A DNA stretch of 64,000 nucleotides, taken from the NCBI GenBank assembly GCA_020723665.1, contig DYIL01000006.1, positions 52,060 through 116,059 of the forward strand, in the 5' to 3' direction. The translations under genes were made by a program, and so were the position numbers. The DNA comes from Methyloversatilis universalis (GTDB lineage: Bacteria > Pseudomonadota > Gammaproteobacteria > Methylococcales > Methylococcaceae). Shown here one piece after another: positions 26,215-35,045 of this stretch. Under the pieces are notes generated by a model. That model searched no databases. It was not told where the DNA came from and was given only the letters and a program-made list of their open reading frames with translations. Every line of letters begins with the position of its first letter. Positions within the stretch are counted from its first letter, which is position 1.

Positions 26215-28452
26215 CTATACCGCCTTTGGATACGCATACCCGTAATACGAGTAATACGACGAACCTTCCTTCATGTCGTTGATGATGAAGCCGTTCGGCT
26301 TGATGCCCACGTGCTGGAAGCGGCGGAAGCTGACCTCCAGCTCCTGTGCGGTGTAACGTCCCTCCTTGACCACCAGGAAGGTGGCGTCCGCATGTCTGCC
26401 GATGATGGCGGGATCGGTCGCGCCCAAGATCGGCGGAGAGTCGATCACGATGTGGTTATAGAAGGCCTTCAGGTCTTCCAGGATCGAATCCAGGCCGCCG
26501 AGCACCAGGAGTTCCGCAGGGTTGGGGACGCTCTGCCCTTTCGAGATGAAATCCACACCCACCTCCGGAAGGCTGGTGATCACCTCGGCCAGCGAAGCCG
26601 TACCGCTAAGGAGATCCGAAAGACCCCGTTCCTTCCGTACCGAAAATGCCTCGTGCAACCGGCCGTTGCGTAGATCGGCGTCTATGATCAGCACCCGTTT
26701 TCTGATGCTCGCGAGGAGCGCCGCCAGGTTCGAGCTGACGAAGGACTTTCCCATGCCCGGTGCCGGGCTGCTGATCATGATGACCTTGCTTTCGCCGCTG
26801 GCGAGGGTGGCTTCCAGAGTCGTCCGCAGGGCGCGCAGCGATTCGACCGAAATGTCGTGAGGTGCTTGGCTGGCCAGCACCGCCGGCCGATCCTGATCGA
26901 CCAGTTTGGCGAGACGCCTCTGTTTCTTGCTGTGCGGGATGGCGGCGTAAAGCGGAATCCCGACCCGGTATTCCAGCAATGCCGGGTAATTGTCGTGACG
27001 CTGCAGGGAATTACGCAGGAACACGATCGCGGAACCCGCGGTCAAGCCCAATACGGTAGCGATCGCCAACAACAGAGCGGGTTTTGGCCAGTACGGTTTT
27101 TCCGGTATCACGGCATAGTCGACGATCCGGGAATTACCGATCGATCCCGCGGCGGCCACGCGCTGCTCCTGCGCGCTGTTCAACAGAGAGGTATATAGCT
27201 CGGTGTTGACCTGCACGTCACGGGACAGGCTCACCATGTTTTGCTGCGTGCGCGGCAGTTCCTTGATCCGCTTGTTGAGGTCCGCGAGCTTGCGTTCGAC
27301 CCGGCTGATCTGGGCCCTGGTGGCGATCATGTCCGGGTGCGCGTCCGTGAGCCGCTGGTTCTGTTCCTCGTATTTTTGCCTGAGCTGGATGCCCAGGCTT
27401 TCCATTTCCGCCGCCTGCTTCAGGAGTACCTCGGCCTCGGCGGAAATGTCGACCGCGCCGTGTTGCTGCCGATACGCGCTCAAGGCCTGCTCCGCACGTT
27501 CCAGGCGCTCTTTCACGATAGGCAGCTGGCTTTCGAGAAACGCCAGTTTCTGCCCGGCTTCCGCCGATTCCCAATTCACCGTGGCATTCACATAGGTGGT
27601 GGCGATGTCGTTCACCGATTTAGCGAGCTGCGTGGGATCGCGGCCCTTGAGTTCGACATTCAGAATGTCCGTGTCCTTGGAGGCTTCCTTGACGCTGAAT
27701 GCCTTCTTCAGTTTTTCGATGGCGGTCAACCGGCTTTCCCGGCGCAGATCGAAATGGGTGCCGGGATGGGCCTTGAGCTCGGAGACCTTGATGACGATAG
27801 GTTTCTCTTCGCCCACGTCGATCTCGGCGCTGTCGCCCACCCGCCCTTCGGCCAGCTGCTCGTCCTTGGGGCCGAGCAGTCGGAATCGCGCGCCTTCAAG
27901 AGCAACCAGCGTGAAATCTTTCCCGAGGTAACGATCGGGCACGGCGAAGTCGGCGATCTCGATCCTCTCGCCGCCGAAAGCCCAGCGGCTGAAGCCCCAC
28001 CAGGCGCCGGCCACGCCATCGTGCGGGTCGTGCCACCGCGCGAGGGTTTCGCCGATCAGAGGGAAATAACGGGGCGAGATTTCCACCGCCAGATTCAGAC
28101 CGTCGACGACTTTACCGAGTACCGAGCGGGATCTCAGAATTTCGACCTCTCGCTGCGCTCTCGGATTTTCGGCCTCGGCCGGGGATTTGCTGGCCTCGCT
28201 GCGCAGCGGCGCGGTGAGCAGCGCCTTGTTCTTGTCGATGCGCAACAGGGCGTCCGCCTTATAGGTGCGGGGGGCGAAGATCAGATAGACCACCGTCACC
28301 GTCAATACCGCCGTCAGCGTCAACAAGATGGTCTTCTTGCCTTCGAGCAGCAGATCGACGTAATCCCTGATGCTGACGCCCGGTTCCTCGATCCGCGACG
28401 ACCAGTTCGGCGGCGGGAGCAGGCTTATCTCGTTTTGTCCGTGCGTGTTCAT
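26215..28452 (-). CDS. Polysaccharide co-polymerase with bacterial tyrosine kinase domain (Wzc-like)
   Basis: A 745-residue inner-membrane protein controlling exopolysaccharide chain length and export. Order: N-terminal Wzz domain with helix near residues 40-62 (TILLTLTAVLTVTVVYLIF), a long periplasmic part with coiled coil around residues 290-400, a second helix near 460-480 and a cytoplasmic BY-kinase. The kinase has Walker A (SSPAPGMGKSFVSSN, about 553-567), Walker A' (VLIIDADLRNG) and HIVIDSPPI. The C-terminus, YYSYYGYAYP, carries six Tyr in ten residues, the autophosphorylation cluster. No Wzb phosphatase gene is next to it. It lies between wza and the repeat array. Confidence 0.93.
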   Translation of the reverse strand: MNTHGQNEISLLPPPNWSSRIEEPGVSIRDYVDLLLEGKKTILLTLTAVLTVTVVYLIFAPRTYKADALLRIDKNKALLTAPLRSEASKSPAEAENPRAQREVEILRSRSVLGKVVDGLNLAVEISPRYFPLIGETLARWHDPHDGVAGAWWGFSRWAFGGERIEIADFAVPDRYLGKDFTLVALEGARFRLLGPKDEQLAEGRVGDSAEIDVGEEKPIVIKVSELKAHPGTHFDLRRESRLTAIEKLKKAFSVKEASKDTDILNVELKGRDPTQLAKSVNDIATTYVNATVNWESAEAGQKLAFLESQLPIVKERLERAEQALSAYRQQHGAVDISAEAEVLLKQAAEMESLGIQLRQKYEEQNQRLTDAHPDMIATRAQISRVERKLADLNKRIKELPRTQQNMVSLSRDVQVNTELYTSLLNSAQEQRVAAAGSIGNSRIVDYAVIPEKPYWPKPALLLAIATVLGLTAGSAIVFLRNSLQRHDNYPALLEYRVGIPLYAAIPHSKKQRRLAKLVDQDRPAVLASQAPHDISVESLRALRTTLEATLASGESKVIMISSPAPGMGKSFVSSNLAALLASIRKRVLIIDADLRNGRLHEAFSVRKERGLSDLLSGTASLAEVITSLPEVGVDFISKGQSVPNPAELLVLGGLDSILEDLKAFYNHIVIDSPPILGATDPAIIGRHADATFLVVKEGRYTAQELEVSFRRFQHVGIKPNGFIINDMKEGSSYYSYYGYAYPKAV

Positions 28453-28679
28453 GACTCAATCCACGTATCGATTCGGTCAAAAGAGTCGGAAATTCTTTCG
28501 TGCCTTCGTGCCGTCTTGCCGGAAACGCCTATCGCTCCTTCGACATGGCTCGGGAAGCTCGTAGGATGTGCTGCATGAGCCGCACCGTTCGCGATCGATG
28601 CCTGTCCTGAGCCCGGTCGAAGGGCGGTTCCTGCATCACCGCATCCTACGTGCTTATTCCGGCCTACCCCAAAAACCCG
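28453..28679. repeat. wza-wzc spacer with dispersed repeat and REP half
   Basis: Contains GCCTGTCCTGAGCCCGGTCG at 28600 and a REP half (GCTTATTCCGGCCTAC, 28652-28667), plus a short inverted pair around GTAGGATG / CATCCTAC (28562 and 28642). No gene. Confidence 0.6.
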
Positions 28680-29828
28680 TCAGAACCCATAGAACGCGCC
28701 TCGGGTCATGACCTGGCTGAACGATGACGGCAGCAGCTGGTTGAGTACCCTAGACCACTGGGTAACGCCGGCCGTGCCCACGAAAACGATGTCGTGCGGC
28801 TGCAAGGAAAACTGTTCAGCCAGAATCATGGCGTCGGGCGACTCCCCGTTGAGCTGGAAAATTTCCGGCTTGGCCTGTCCGGCCCGAATGACGTAGATTT
28901 CCTCCGCGTTCGACGTGTTGAAGTCGACGCCGTTGGATTCCGACAAGGCCTGAGCGAGAGTCATTCTGCCCTTGTGGATTTGCAGCGCCTGCTGCCGGCC
29001 GACTTCGCCGGTGACGAAGACCTTGGCGTGATAGCGATCGGGCACATGCAGCACGTCGCCGGCCATCAGTTGCAGGTTTTGGCCGTTATTGCCCTGTTCA
29101 TAAAGCGCCTGGAGATTGATCGGGTAGAGCTTTTCCCCGCGTGCCAGGGTCACGTGACTCAGATCCGCCTCTGTCGTCACGCCGCCCGCACGGCTGATGG
29201 CTTCGGCGACATTGAGCGGCGAATCCACTATCGACTGGACGCCGGGATACTTGACTTCGCCCACCACCGTGACTTTGTGGGCCTGGAACGCGAGCACGCG
29301 TACGTCCAGCTTGACCTTCTTGAAGTATTTGGAAAGCCCCTCGCTCAGCAGGTCTCTGATCTCCGCGACGGTCTTGCCCGCCACGTGAACGGTGCCCACG
29401 TAGGGATAGAAAATCGTCCCGTCATCGAGAACGGACTTGCCGGCCAGTTCGGGAGGGATATCTTCTCCGCCCGGATCGTTCAGCTCGGGGTGGTCCCAAA
29501 CCGTGATCTGCAGCCGATCGTGCGGCCCGACCCGGTAAGGCTCCGGCGCCGAGTTCGGCAGCGTGAGCGTGTTGGCATCCTCCAGCTTCGCGTTTTCCCG
29601 CTCGATGATCAAATCGGCGGTGATCGGAATGATCTTCACTTTCTCCTTGACCAGCTTGCCGTCCTTCATGACCGGCACGGTCGCGTCCGAGAGATCGCTG
29701 CCCCGTTTCATATCCATACCCGGCGTCAGCGAGCAGCCGGAAACAAAAGCGGCCAGCCCCAGCGCCAGAACCCAGGCCATGGCGCCCGACTTGCCGACCA
29801 ACGAACCCAAGGTTGACGACGCGCTCAT
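28680..29828 (-). CDS. Outer-membrane polysaccharide export lipoprotein (Wza-like)
   Basis: A 382-residue lipoprotein: signal peptide ALGLAAFVSGCS with lipid-modified Cys at residue 32. The polysaccharide export domain (YRVGPHDRLQITVWDHPELN, about residues 97-116) is followed by SLBB domains (KVTVVGEVKYPGVQSI and KVFVTGEVGRQQALQI). It forms the outer-membrane channel for the polymer and docks with the Wzc-type protein encoded downstream. Only 26 bases separate it from the preceding wcaJ-like gene, so the two are co-transcribed. Confidence 0.93.
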   Translation of the reverse strand: MSASSTLGSLVGKSGAMAWVLALGLAAFVSGCSLTPGMDMKRGSDLSDATVPVMKDGKLVKEKVKIIPITADLIIERENAKLEDANTLTLPNSAPEPYRVGPHDRLQITVWDHPELNDPGGEDIPPELAGKSVLDDGTIFYPYVGTVHVAGKTVAEIRDLLSEGLSKYFKKVKLDVRVLAFQAHKVTVVGEVKYPGVQSIVDSPLNVAEAISRAGGVTTEADLSHVTLARGEKLYPINLQALYEQGNNGQNLQLMAGDVLHVPDRYHAKVFVTGEVGRQQALQIHKGRMTLAQALSESNGVDFNTSNAEEIYVIRAGQAKPEIFQLNGESPDAMILAEQFSLQPHDIVFVGTAGVTQWSRVLNQLLPSSFSQVMTRGAFYGF

Positions 29829-29854
29829 CTCCTATCCCCTTCCAGCGAGACCTC

Positions 29855-31282
29855 TTAATAGGCGTTCTTGTTGACGAAGCCGGAAACGATGGTTCGCAAG
29901 GCGATCTCCAGGTCGAACCACACCGACCAGTTCTGGATGTAATAAAGATCGTGCTCGATGCGCCTGACGAGATCGGTATCGCCGCGCCAGCCGTTCACCT
30001 GGGCCCAGCCGGTGATGCCGGCCTTCACCATGTGCTTCTTCATGTAGTTCGGCACCTGATCCTTGAACACTTCCACGAAATCCGGACGTTCGGGCCGAGG
30101 CCCCACCAGCGACATATCGCCCTTGAGCACGTTGATGAGCTGCGGCAGTTCGTCCAGGCTGGTCCTGCGCAGGAAGGCCCCGAACGGCGTTGCCCGATTC
30201 TCCCCGGGCTTGGCCCAGACCGGACCGGTCTTCGCCTCCGCGTTCACCGGCATGGACCGGAACTTCAGCATGATGAACGAGCGATTGTTCCAGCCCACCC
30301 GCTCCTGCCGGTAAAACACCGGGCCCGGCGAGCTGAGCTTCACCCCGAGGGCGATGAGCAGCATCACAGGGCTTGCCAGGATCAAAAGGATCAGCGCCAG
30401 TAGACGATCTTCCATTTCCTTGATGTAGCGATTGATGCCGTGCAGCGGCGACACCGAAATATCCAGCGTCGGTATGCCGGCGACTTCGTTTAGATTGAGG
30501 AACTTACTCATCTTGAAGGCGAAGCAGTCGATCACCAGCCGAATACTGACCGGCAAATGACGCAACTCGTGAAGAACCTGCTCCGCGCGCGCCTCGCCCT
30601 TGAACGGAAACGCCACCCAGACTTCATCGATGGCTTCCCGAGTCACCAGGGACGCCAAATCCTTAAGACCGCCCAGCCGAGGCAGCGACACTTCTCCGGC
30701 CAATCCCCTGGGTTCCGAACGATCGTCGACATAGCCGACCACCTGCAGCTCCGCCCAGGGGGATTCGTTCAATTGGCGGCTCGCGGCGATCGCCATCTCG
30801 TTCAGCCCGACCATCACGATCCGGCCCTGCTGCCAGCCGCGAGCCCGCAATATCCGCAGCGCGCGCGAAAGCACGGCGCGCGCGAGAACGACGAAGACAA
30901 AACCCAAAACGCCCCAGGTCGCGATCCAGCGATAGCTGGAACCGAGCCAGACATGGAGGCGAACCAAGGCGACGATCGATACGACCGAAATCAGAGTGAA
31001 CATCCAGGCACGCAGGATACGGGCGATTTCCCCGCGCATCGCATCGTTCCGCCAGGGGCGATAGATTTGCCCGATCTCGAAAAAAATGATGGCTCCCAGA
31101 ATGCCTATCGCGATCACGACCCTGTGATCCTGATCGATGACCGCTTTTTGATGCCAGAAATAAAAAGCGACCCAAGCCGCGGCCAGCAGCATCGCGATGT
31201 CGAGAAACCGCAACAGCACGATCACCGTGTGGCCATACTGTTTGTAAAGTCCTCTGAATACGATTCCAAAACCGAGTGGCAT
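29855..31282 (-). CDS. Undecaprenyl-phosphate hexose-1-phosphate transferase (WcaJ/CpsE-like)
   Basis: First committed enzyme of repeat-unit assembly: moves a hexose-1-phosphate, usually glucose, from the UDP-sugar to undecaprenyl phosphate. The 475-residue protein has four N-terminal helices, a Rossmann-like CoA-binding-fold middle (GRIVMVGLNEMAIAASRQL), a re-entrant helix near residue 290 and the bacterial sugar transferase domain: PVFYRQERVGWNN, FRSM, FLRRTSLDELPQLINVLKGD and MSLVGPRPERPDFVE. AGAGG nine bases before the ATG supports the start. It is the first gene of the exopolysaccharide operon. Glucose as donor is inference from similarity to WcaJ. Confidence 0.93.
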   Translation of the reverse strand: MPLGFGIVFRGLYKQYGHTVIVLLRFLDIAMLLAAAWVAFYFWHQKAVIDQDHRVVIAIGILGAIIFFEIGQIYRPWRNDAMRGEIARILRAWMFTLISVVSIVALVRLHVWLGSSYRWIATWGVLGFVFVVLARAVLSRALRILRARGWQQGRIVMVGLNEMAIAASRQLNESPWAELQVVGYVDDRSEPRGLAGEVSLPRLGGLKDLASLVTREAIDEVWVAFPFKGEARAEQVLHELRHLPVSIRLVIDCFAFKMSKFLNLNEVAGIPTLDISVSPLHGINRYIKEMEDRLLALILLILASPVMLLIALGVKLSSPGPVFYRQERVGWNNRSFIMLKFRSMPVNAEAKTGPVWAKPGENRATPFGAFLRRTSLDELPQLINVLKGDMSLVGPRPERPDFVEVFKDQVPNYMKKHMVKAGITGWAQVNGWRGDTDLVRRIEHDLYYIQNWSVWFDLEIALRTIVSGFVNKNAY

Positions 31283-31638
31283 GTTCGTGAACCTCTTCTA
31301 TTTCTCGCAACGTCGAAAAGACTGCCGCGCACCGGAACGGAAACAGCCTTCGCGCATTAGCCTAAGGAAGCAAGATGAGTGAACGGCCGAGGGAAAAATT
31401 AAAACGAGATGAGGATTGGATTATTTTTGGAGGAGGGTTTTTGCGCGACGGTGAGCAGAAGATGCCGGACCAAGCGGCCGGGAGCCGCATGGCACGCGCA
31501 GCGCCCGCAGGGTGCCGCACAGGGAAGTGCGGCATGAAACGCTATCGCTTATTCCGGCCTACTACCACCGCTGATTGTAGGCCGGGATAAGGCGTTAGCC
31601 GTTCCCGGCGCAATGCTTACGGCCTTCGGACTGTAAGC
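31283..31638. other. Exopolysaccharide operon leader with REP units
   Basis: Upstream DNA of the wcaJ-like gene. 31380-31440 is noticeably AT-rich (AAAAATTAAAACGAGATGAG and GGATTATTTTTGGAGGAGGG) and may hold the promoter, but I cannot identify boxes with confidence. 31538-31609 is a REP pair. No JUMPStart sequence was seen. Confidence 0.5.
31529..31609. repeat. REP pair 3' of the RAYT gene
   Basis: CGCTTATTCCGGCCTAC (31546-31562) and GTAGGCCGGGATAAGGCG followed by TTAGCCGTTCCCGGC (31577-31609) face each other across 14 bases. This pair borders the 3' side of the transposase remnant. Confidence 0.85.
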
Positions 31639-32157
31639 TTACTCGAATGCCATGCCGCGGATGTTCTCGGGCTCACTCGCCCCCCAAGTCGCTTCGTACC
31701 ATCCCATTTTCACGAAACGCCTGAACGAACTGGATTTCCATTCGAGCGGCGCCGATGCAAGCCCGTGCTTGACCGGATTGTAATGGATGTAATCAAGATG
31801 CCGCCCGAAATCCTCGTCATCCCGTATGCAATGTTCCCAATAACGGGGTTGCCAGAGGGTTTTCGAGCCGTCCTTGGTTAGCGGAGCCGGTACATGCCGT
31901 GAAAAATCGGTTTTGATCATTTGCCAGCGTGTGGAAAAGTCGGTATCCGCAACCGGCAATTGCCAAACGCAATGCAGATGATCCGGCAAAACCACCGCGG
32001 CAATCACTTTGAAAGGCCGGCGGGTCTTTACATAGCGGAATGCCGAGCGCAGCTTTTCAATATTTTGGTCGTCGGCGAATAAGGGCTACCGTTCGTGTGT
32101 AACGATGGTGAAAAAGTAGGTCCCGCCAGGGAGATAAAGCCGCCGATAATCGCTCAT
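31639..32157 (-). pseudogene. REP-associated tyrosine transposase (RAYT) with an internal amber codon
   Basis: Y1-type HUH single-strand transposase related to TnpA of IS200/IS605, domesticated to mobilise REP sequences. The frame starts at 32157 with MSDYRRLYLPGGTYFFTIVT and reaches a TAG at codon 24 (32088-32086) in HER-stop-PLFADD, where relatives usually have Gln or Arg. It then continues without further damage: VLPDHLHCVWQLP holds the HUH pair, DFSTRWQMIKTDFSR follows, and DYIHYNPVKHGL holds the catalytic Tyr, ending near residue 172. REP pairs flank it on both sides. It is inactive unless TAG is suppressed or a downstream start works. Confidence 0.85.
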
Positions 32158-32184
32158 GGCTCGGATGGTGTTACAAGCGAGTTT

Positions 32185-32260
32185 GCCGGAAACGCTGCCG
32201 CTTATTCCGGCCTACCTATGACTTCTTATCGTAGGCCGGGATAAGCGAAGCGTTCCCGGC
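32185..32260. repeat. REP pair 5' of the RAYT gene
   Basis: GCCGGAAACGCTGCCGCTTA then TTCCGGCCTAC (32185-32215), and GTAGGCCGGGATAAGCGAAG then CGTTCCCGGC (32231-32260). The second unit ends seven bases before the stop codon of the autotransporter-like gene. Confidence 0.85.
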
Positions 32261-32266
32261 GTGAGG

Positions 32267-34063
32267 CTAAAACGAAATCCTAACGCCGGCTTCGACGATA
32301 TGGCTGGAAACGGTCCGCTGGCCGAGGCGGGTTTCGTAGCGGAGAAAAGCAGCGTTGCCACCGGGCAAGGTGGCGGCCAGCGATCCGCCCAGGTTGAAAT
32401 AATCGCGGTCCGGGACCGAGTTGGAGATGGTGAAGCCGCCGGTGCCGGGGGCCGCATCCACGAAGCGCCCCCTGATGTCGCGCGAGCCGTTCTGATACTG
32501 GTGTTCCCACTCGAAGCGAACCGACGGCGTCAACACGCCCCAGGGCAGGCTGAAACTCCGGCCGATTTGGGCACCCAGGTCCGTGGTCAGGGAGTGATCG
32601 TCCTGGCTGCCGAAAGCCAAGCTCAGGCCGCCGCCGCCTTTCTCCTGATAGGCGTCGATCTGGAGCTTGGCGTATTCCATGCGGAGGTACGGGTTCAGGG
32701 TCCATTCGCTGATCGCGAGATCCTTGCCGAAACTGACGGCGAAACCGTATTGGTTGCCTTCCGGATTGCTGCGCGCCCGCGACGAAAATCCGCTGTAGCG
32801 GATATTGCGCTTCATGTCGTAGTCGTGGCGGGTGAAATTCCCTATCCAATCCAGGTAAAACTCTTGGGGCAGGTAGTAGCTACCGTAGAAGGAGCCGTGG
32901 TACGAATCGGTGTCCATGGCGCCGGAGTCCTGGCCGAACACGGACGAAGTACCGTCGTAACCGAACGCAAGCCCCAGAACCAACTGATCGGTCAGCCGGT
33001 AATCGGCGCCCACAGTCAGGCCTCCCGACGTGAACCGGTAGCCCCGCTCTTCACGGGTACCGTCCCTGTCCCCGCCGTTGAACCGGCCCTGCACGAAAAA
33101 CCCGAGGGGGCCGTCCCGCAGCGGATCGTCCGGCCCGTCGCCGGCCGCGCCGCCGGATTCCTTCCCGAGCGCACGCGCGAGCTGGGCATAAGAAATGTTT
33201 CGGCCGTCGATGTTCATGGCCAGGTCGAGACCGCCTCCGCCGTGGCGCAATTGGGTCAGGCGCTGCCGCAGGTTGGCCATGCGCCCGGTGCCGATACGCA
33301 AAGGCATGCTGGTTTGGGAAGCGACCTGCTCGGGAGTGATCTGGCTCAAGGCGGCGATCTTCTCGGCATCGCTCAGTTCGGAACTCAAAAGCTCGGAACA
33401 GCGCTGCGCCAGTTCGCCGGTAGCGCCGTCACAGGCGTTTTCCAGGGCCACGGCGACGGAACGCTGGTTTTCGGTCAAGCCGGGAAGTTGGCCGAGCGGC
33501 GTTGGGGTAGGCGCTGGGGCGGGCGTGGTTGGCACAGGCGTGATGGTGATGGTGACGGTACTAGTCGGAAAAACATCCGAGGGACACTCCGACTCTGAAA
33601 AACTCTCGTCACATGTCAAGTTGAGCGTGAATGTCCTCGGTGCGGCCAAATCCGGATTGTTGACGATGGGAATCGAGATAACCTCGGTTTGCGTCAATGG
33701 TCCCTGGCGATCGAAGACCCTCCCCCCACTCACACCGATATAGTCCACCGAAGCGGTCGCGGTACCGTCGTTGGTCATCCAAGTGACAAAAAGTTCACCG
33801 GACTGTTGTTCATTCACCGCTCGCGAATAGGTGAGCGTAATTTCCACCGACCCGGCGTTCGCAGCCACCGAAGGCGCCGTCGGACTGACCGTGACGGTGT
33901 CGGCCAGTGCTTGATGGCCGCCCAATGCCAACATGAAAAAAGCGAACCACCATGGCAAAGGCATTGCGAAAAGAAGAAATTCCCCTAAACGCGATATCCC
34001 CCTCTTCCGGAAGCCCCCACCCCGATATTCGCCTTGTGACAGGCCACGCATAACCTTGTTCAT
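32267..34063 (-). CDS. Autotransporter-domain protein with Calx-beta-like N-terminal module
   Basis: A 598-residue predicted outer-membrane protein. The start at 34063 has AGGTG upstream and gives a long signal-like N-terminus (LLFAMPLPWWFAFFMLALGG, cleavage near ALA). Residues about 55-175 look like a Calx-beta/immunoglobulin-like fold (VTVSPTAPSVAANAGSVEIT, TSTVTITITP), followed by a Pro-rich TPAPAPTPTPLGQLPG linker and a helical segment. The last 280 residues form an autotransporter beta-barrel (type V): alternating strands such as GFFVQGRFNGG, FTSGGLTVGADYRL, and a terminal VEAGVRISF ending in Phe. The passenger is too short for a large adhesin. It probably displays the Calx-beta module; function unknown. 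Confidence 0.82.
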   Translation of the reverse strand: MNKVMRGLSQGEYRGGGFRKRGISRLGEFLLFAMPLPWWFAFFMLALGGHQALADTVTVSPTAPSVAANAGSVEITLTYSRAVNEQQSGELFVTWMTNDGTATASVDYIGVSGGRVFDRQGPLTQTEVISIPIVNNPDLAAPRTFTLNLTCDESFSESECPSDVFPTSTVTITITPVPTTPAPAPTPTPLGQLPGLTENQRSVAVALENACDGATGELAQRCSELLSSELSDAEKIAALSQITPEQVASQTSMPLRIGTGRMANLRQRLTQLRHGGGGLDLAMNIDGRNISYAQLARALGKESGGAAGDGPDDPLRDGPLGFFVQGRFNGGDRDGTREERGYRFTSGGLTVGADYRLTDQLVLGLAFGYDGTSSVFGQDSGAMDTDSYHGSFYGSYYLPQEFYLDWIGNFTRHDYDMKRNIRYSGFSSRARSNPEGNQYGFAVSFGKDLAISEWTLNPYLRMEYAKLQIDAYQEKGGGGLSLAFGSQDDHSLTTDLGAQIGRSFSLPWGVLTPSVRFEWEHQYQNGSRDIRGRFVDAAPGTGGFTISNSVPDRDYFNLGGSLAATLPGGNAAFLRYETRLGQRTVSSHIVEAGVRISF

Positions 34064-34296
34064 GAGATGCACCTGGTGATGAGTTCGGAGCAATCGATTT
34101 GCCCGAATTTATTGTTTTTAGTTTGCCGACCCCGGACGCATTTCTCGGCCGTGTCGATCGTCCCGCAACGGATCGCTGTGATCGTATTAAAGACGAAATC
34201 GGCGGCTTCGGCAAAGTCGTCGGTCGGCGCTCCCCTTTGCCTAAAGCTGCGTCTTCAGACCGCGATCGTCCCGGTTTCCGAAAACCGTGCCGGAAC
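34064..34296. other. Short spacer, nothing recognised
   Basis: Region between the response-regulator stop and the autotransporter start, both on the minus strand. It should contain the promoter of the autotransporter-like gene, but no clear boxes or operators were found. Confidence 0.4.
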
Positions 34297-35010
34297 CTAA
34301 GCCCCATCCCGCGCGGTCGTGTCCGGCTCGCGCGAGGCATCCAGCTTGTAGCCGTAACCCCGAACGGTCTTTAGAAGCTTGTGCTCGTAGCCTTCGTCGA
34401 TCTTGCGCCGCAACTGGCGGACGTAGACGTCGACCACGTTGGTCATGGGATCGGCGCTGTAGCCCCAGACCTGCTCCAGGATTCGGGTCCGGCTCAGGAC
34501 CTTGCCGGGAGATCGCATAAAACTCTCGAGCAGCGCGAACTCCTTGGGCGTGAGCTCGATCGCCCGGCTGCCGCGCCGGACTTCATGAGTGTCCTGGTTC
34601 AGCACCAAGTCGGCGACATGGAGTTCCCTGGATTCGATCTTGAGTCCTCCGCCGCGCCGGCGCATCAGCGCTTCGATCCGCGCGAGCAGTTCCTCGAACG
34701 AGAAGGGCTTTGTCATGTAGTCGTCGGCCCCCGCGCGAAGACCGGTCACCTTGTCCTGCACCGTATCCATGGCCGTCAGCATGAGTATGGGTGTGTCGAT
34801 ATCGCCGGCACGCAGCCGCTCGCACACTTCGAGACCGGTCAGATCGGGCAGTTTTCGATCCAGGATGATCAGTCGGTAATCCCCCGCCGTACCGAGCGCA
34901 GCCGCCTCCCGTCCCGTACGAGCGACATCCACGTTGTAACCTTCGGCTTTCAGCCCGCGCCTGACGAACTCGACGATACGCTCGTCGTCTTCTACCAACA
35001 GAATATCCAA
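34297..35010 (-). CDS. OmpR/PhoB-family response regulator
   Basis: DNA-binding regulator of the two-component pair. The receiver domain starts LDILLVEDDERIVEFV and has the phospho-Asp in LIILDRKLPDLTG, with Thr in MLTAMD and Lys in DYMTKPFSF. The winged-helix output domain has LTPKEFALLESFM, GKVLSRTRILEQVWG and NVVDVYVRQLRRKID. The homology start coincides with a TTG at 35010 preceded by GAGAG; a TTG at 35079 would add 23 unrelated residues and overlap the kinase gene. The kinase stop lies 35 bases upstream. Target genes are unknown; the autotransporter-like gene next to it is a candidate. Confidence 0.9.
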   Translation of the reverse strand: MDILLVEDDERIVEFVRRGLKAEGYNVDVARTGREAAALGTAGDYRLIILDRKLPDLTGLEVCERLRAGDIDTPILMLTAMDTVQDKVTGLRAGADDYMTKPFSFEELLARIEALMRRRGGGLKIESRELHVADLVLNQDTHEVRRGSRAIELTPKEFALLESFMRSPGKVLSRTRILEQVWGYSADPMTNVVDVYVRQLRRKIDEGYEHKLLKTVRGYGYKLDASREPDTTARDGA

Positions 35011-35045
35011 GCTCTCGATACCTCGCCTAAAAAGCGCTTTCGACC

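Noticed and set aside
25257..26237. A 326-codon minus-strand frame covering the repeat array
   Set aside because: It runs through REPs and both repeat arms; its product is low-complexity Arg/Pro/Gly-rich and similar frames appear wherever the repeat occurs.
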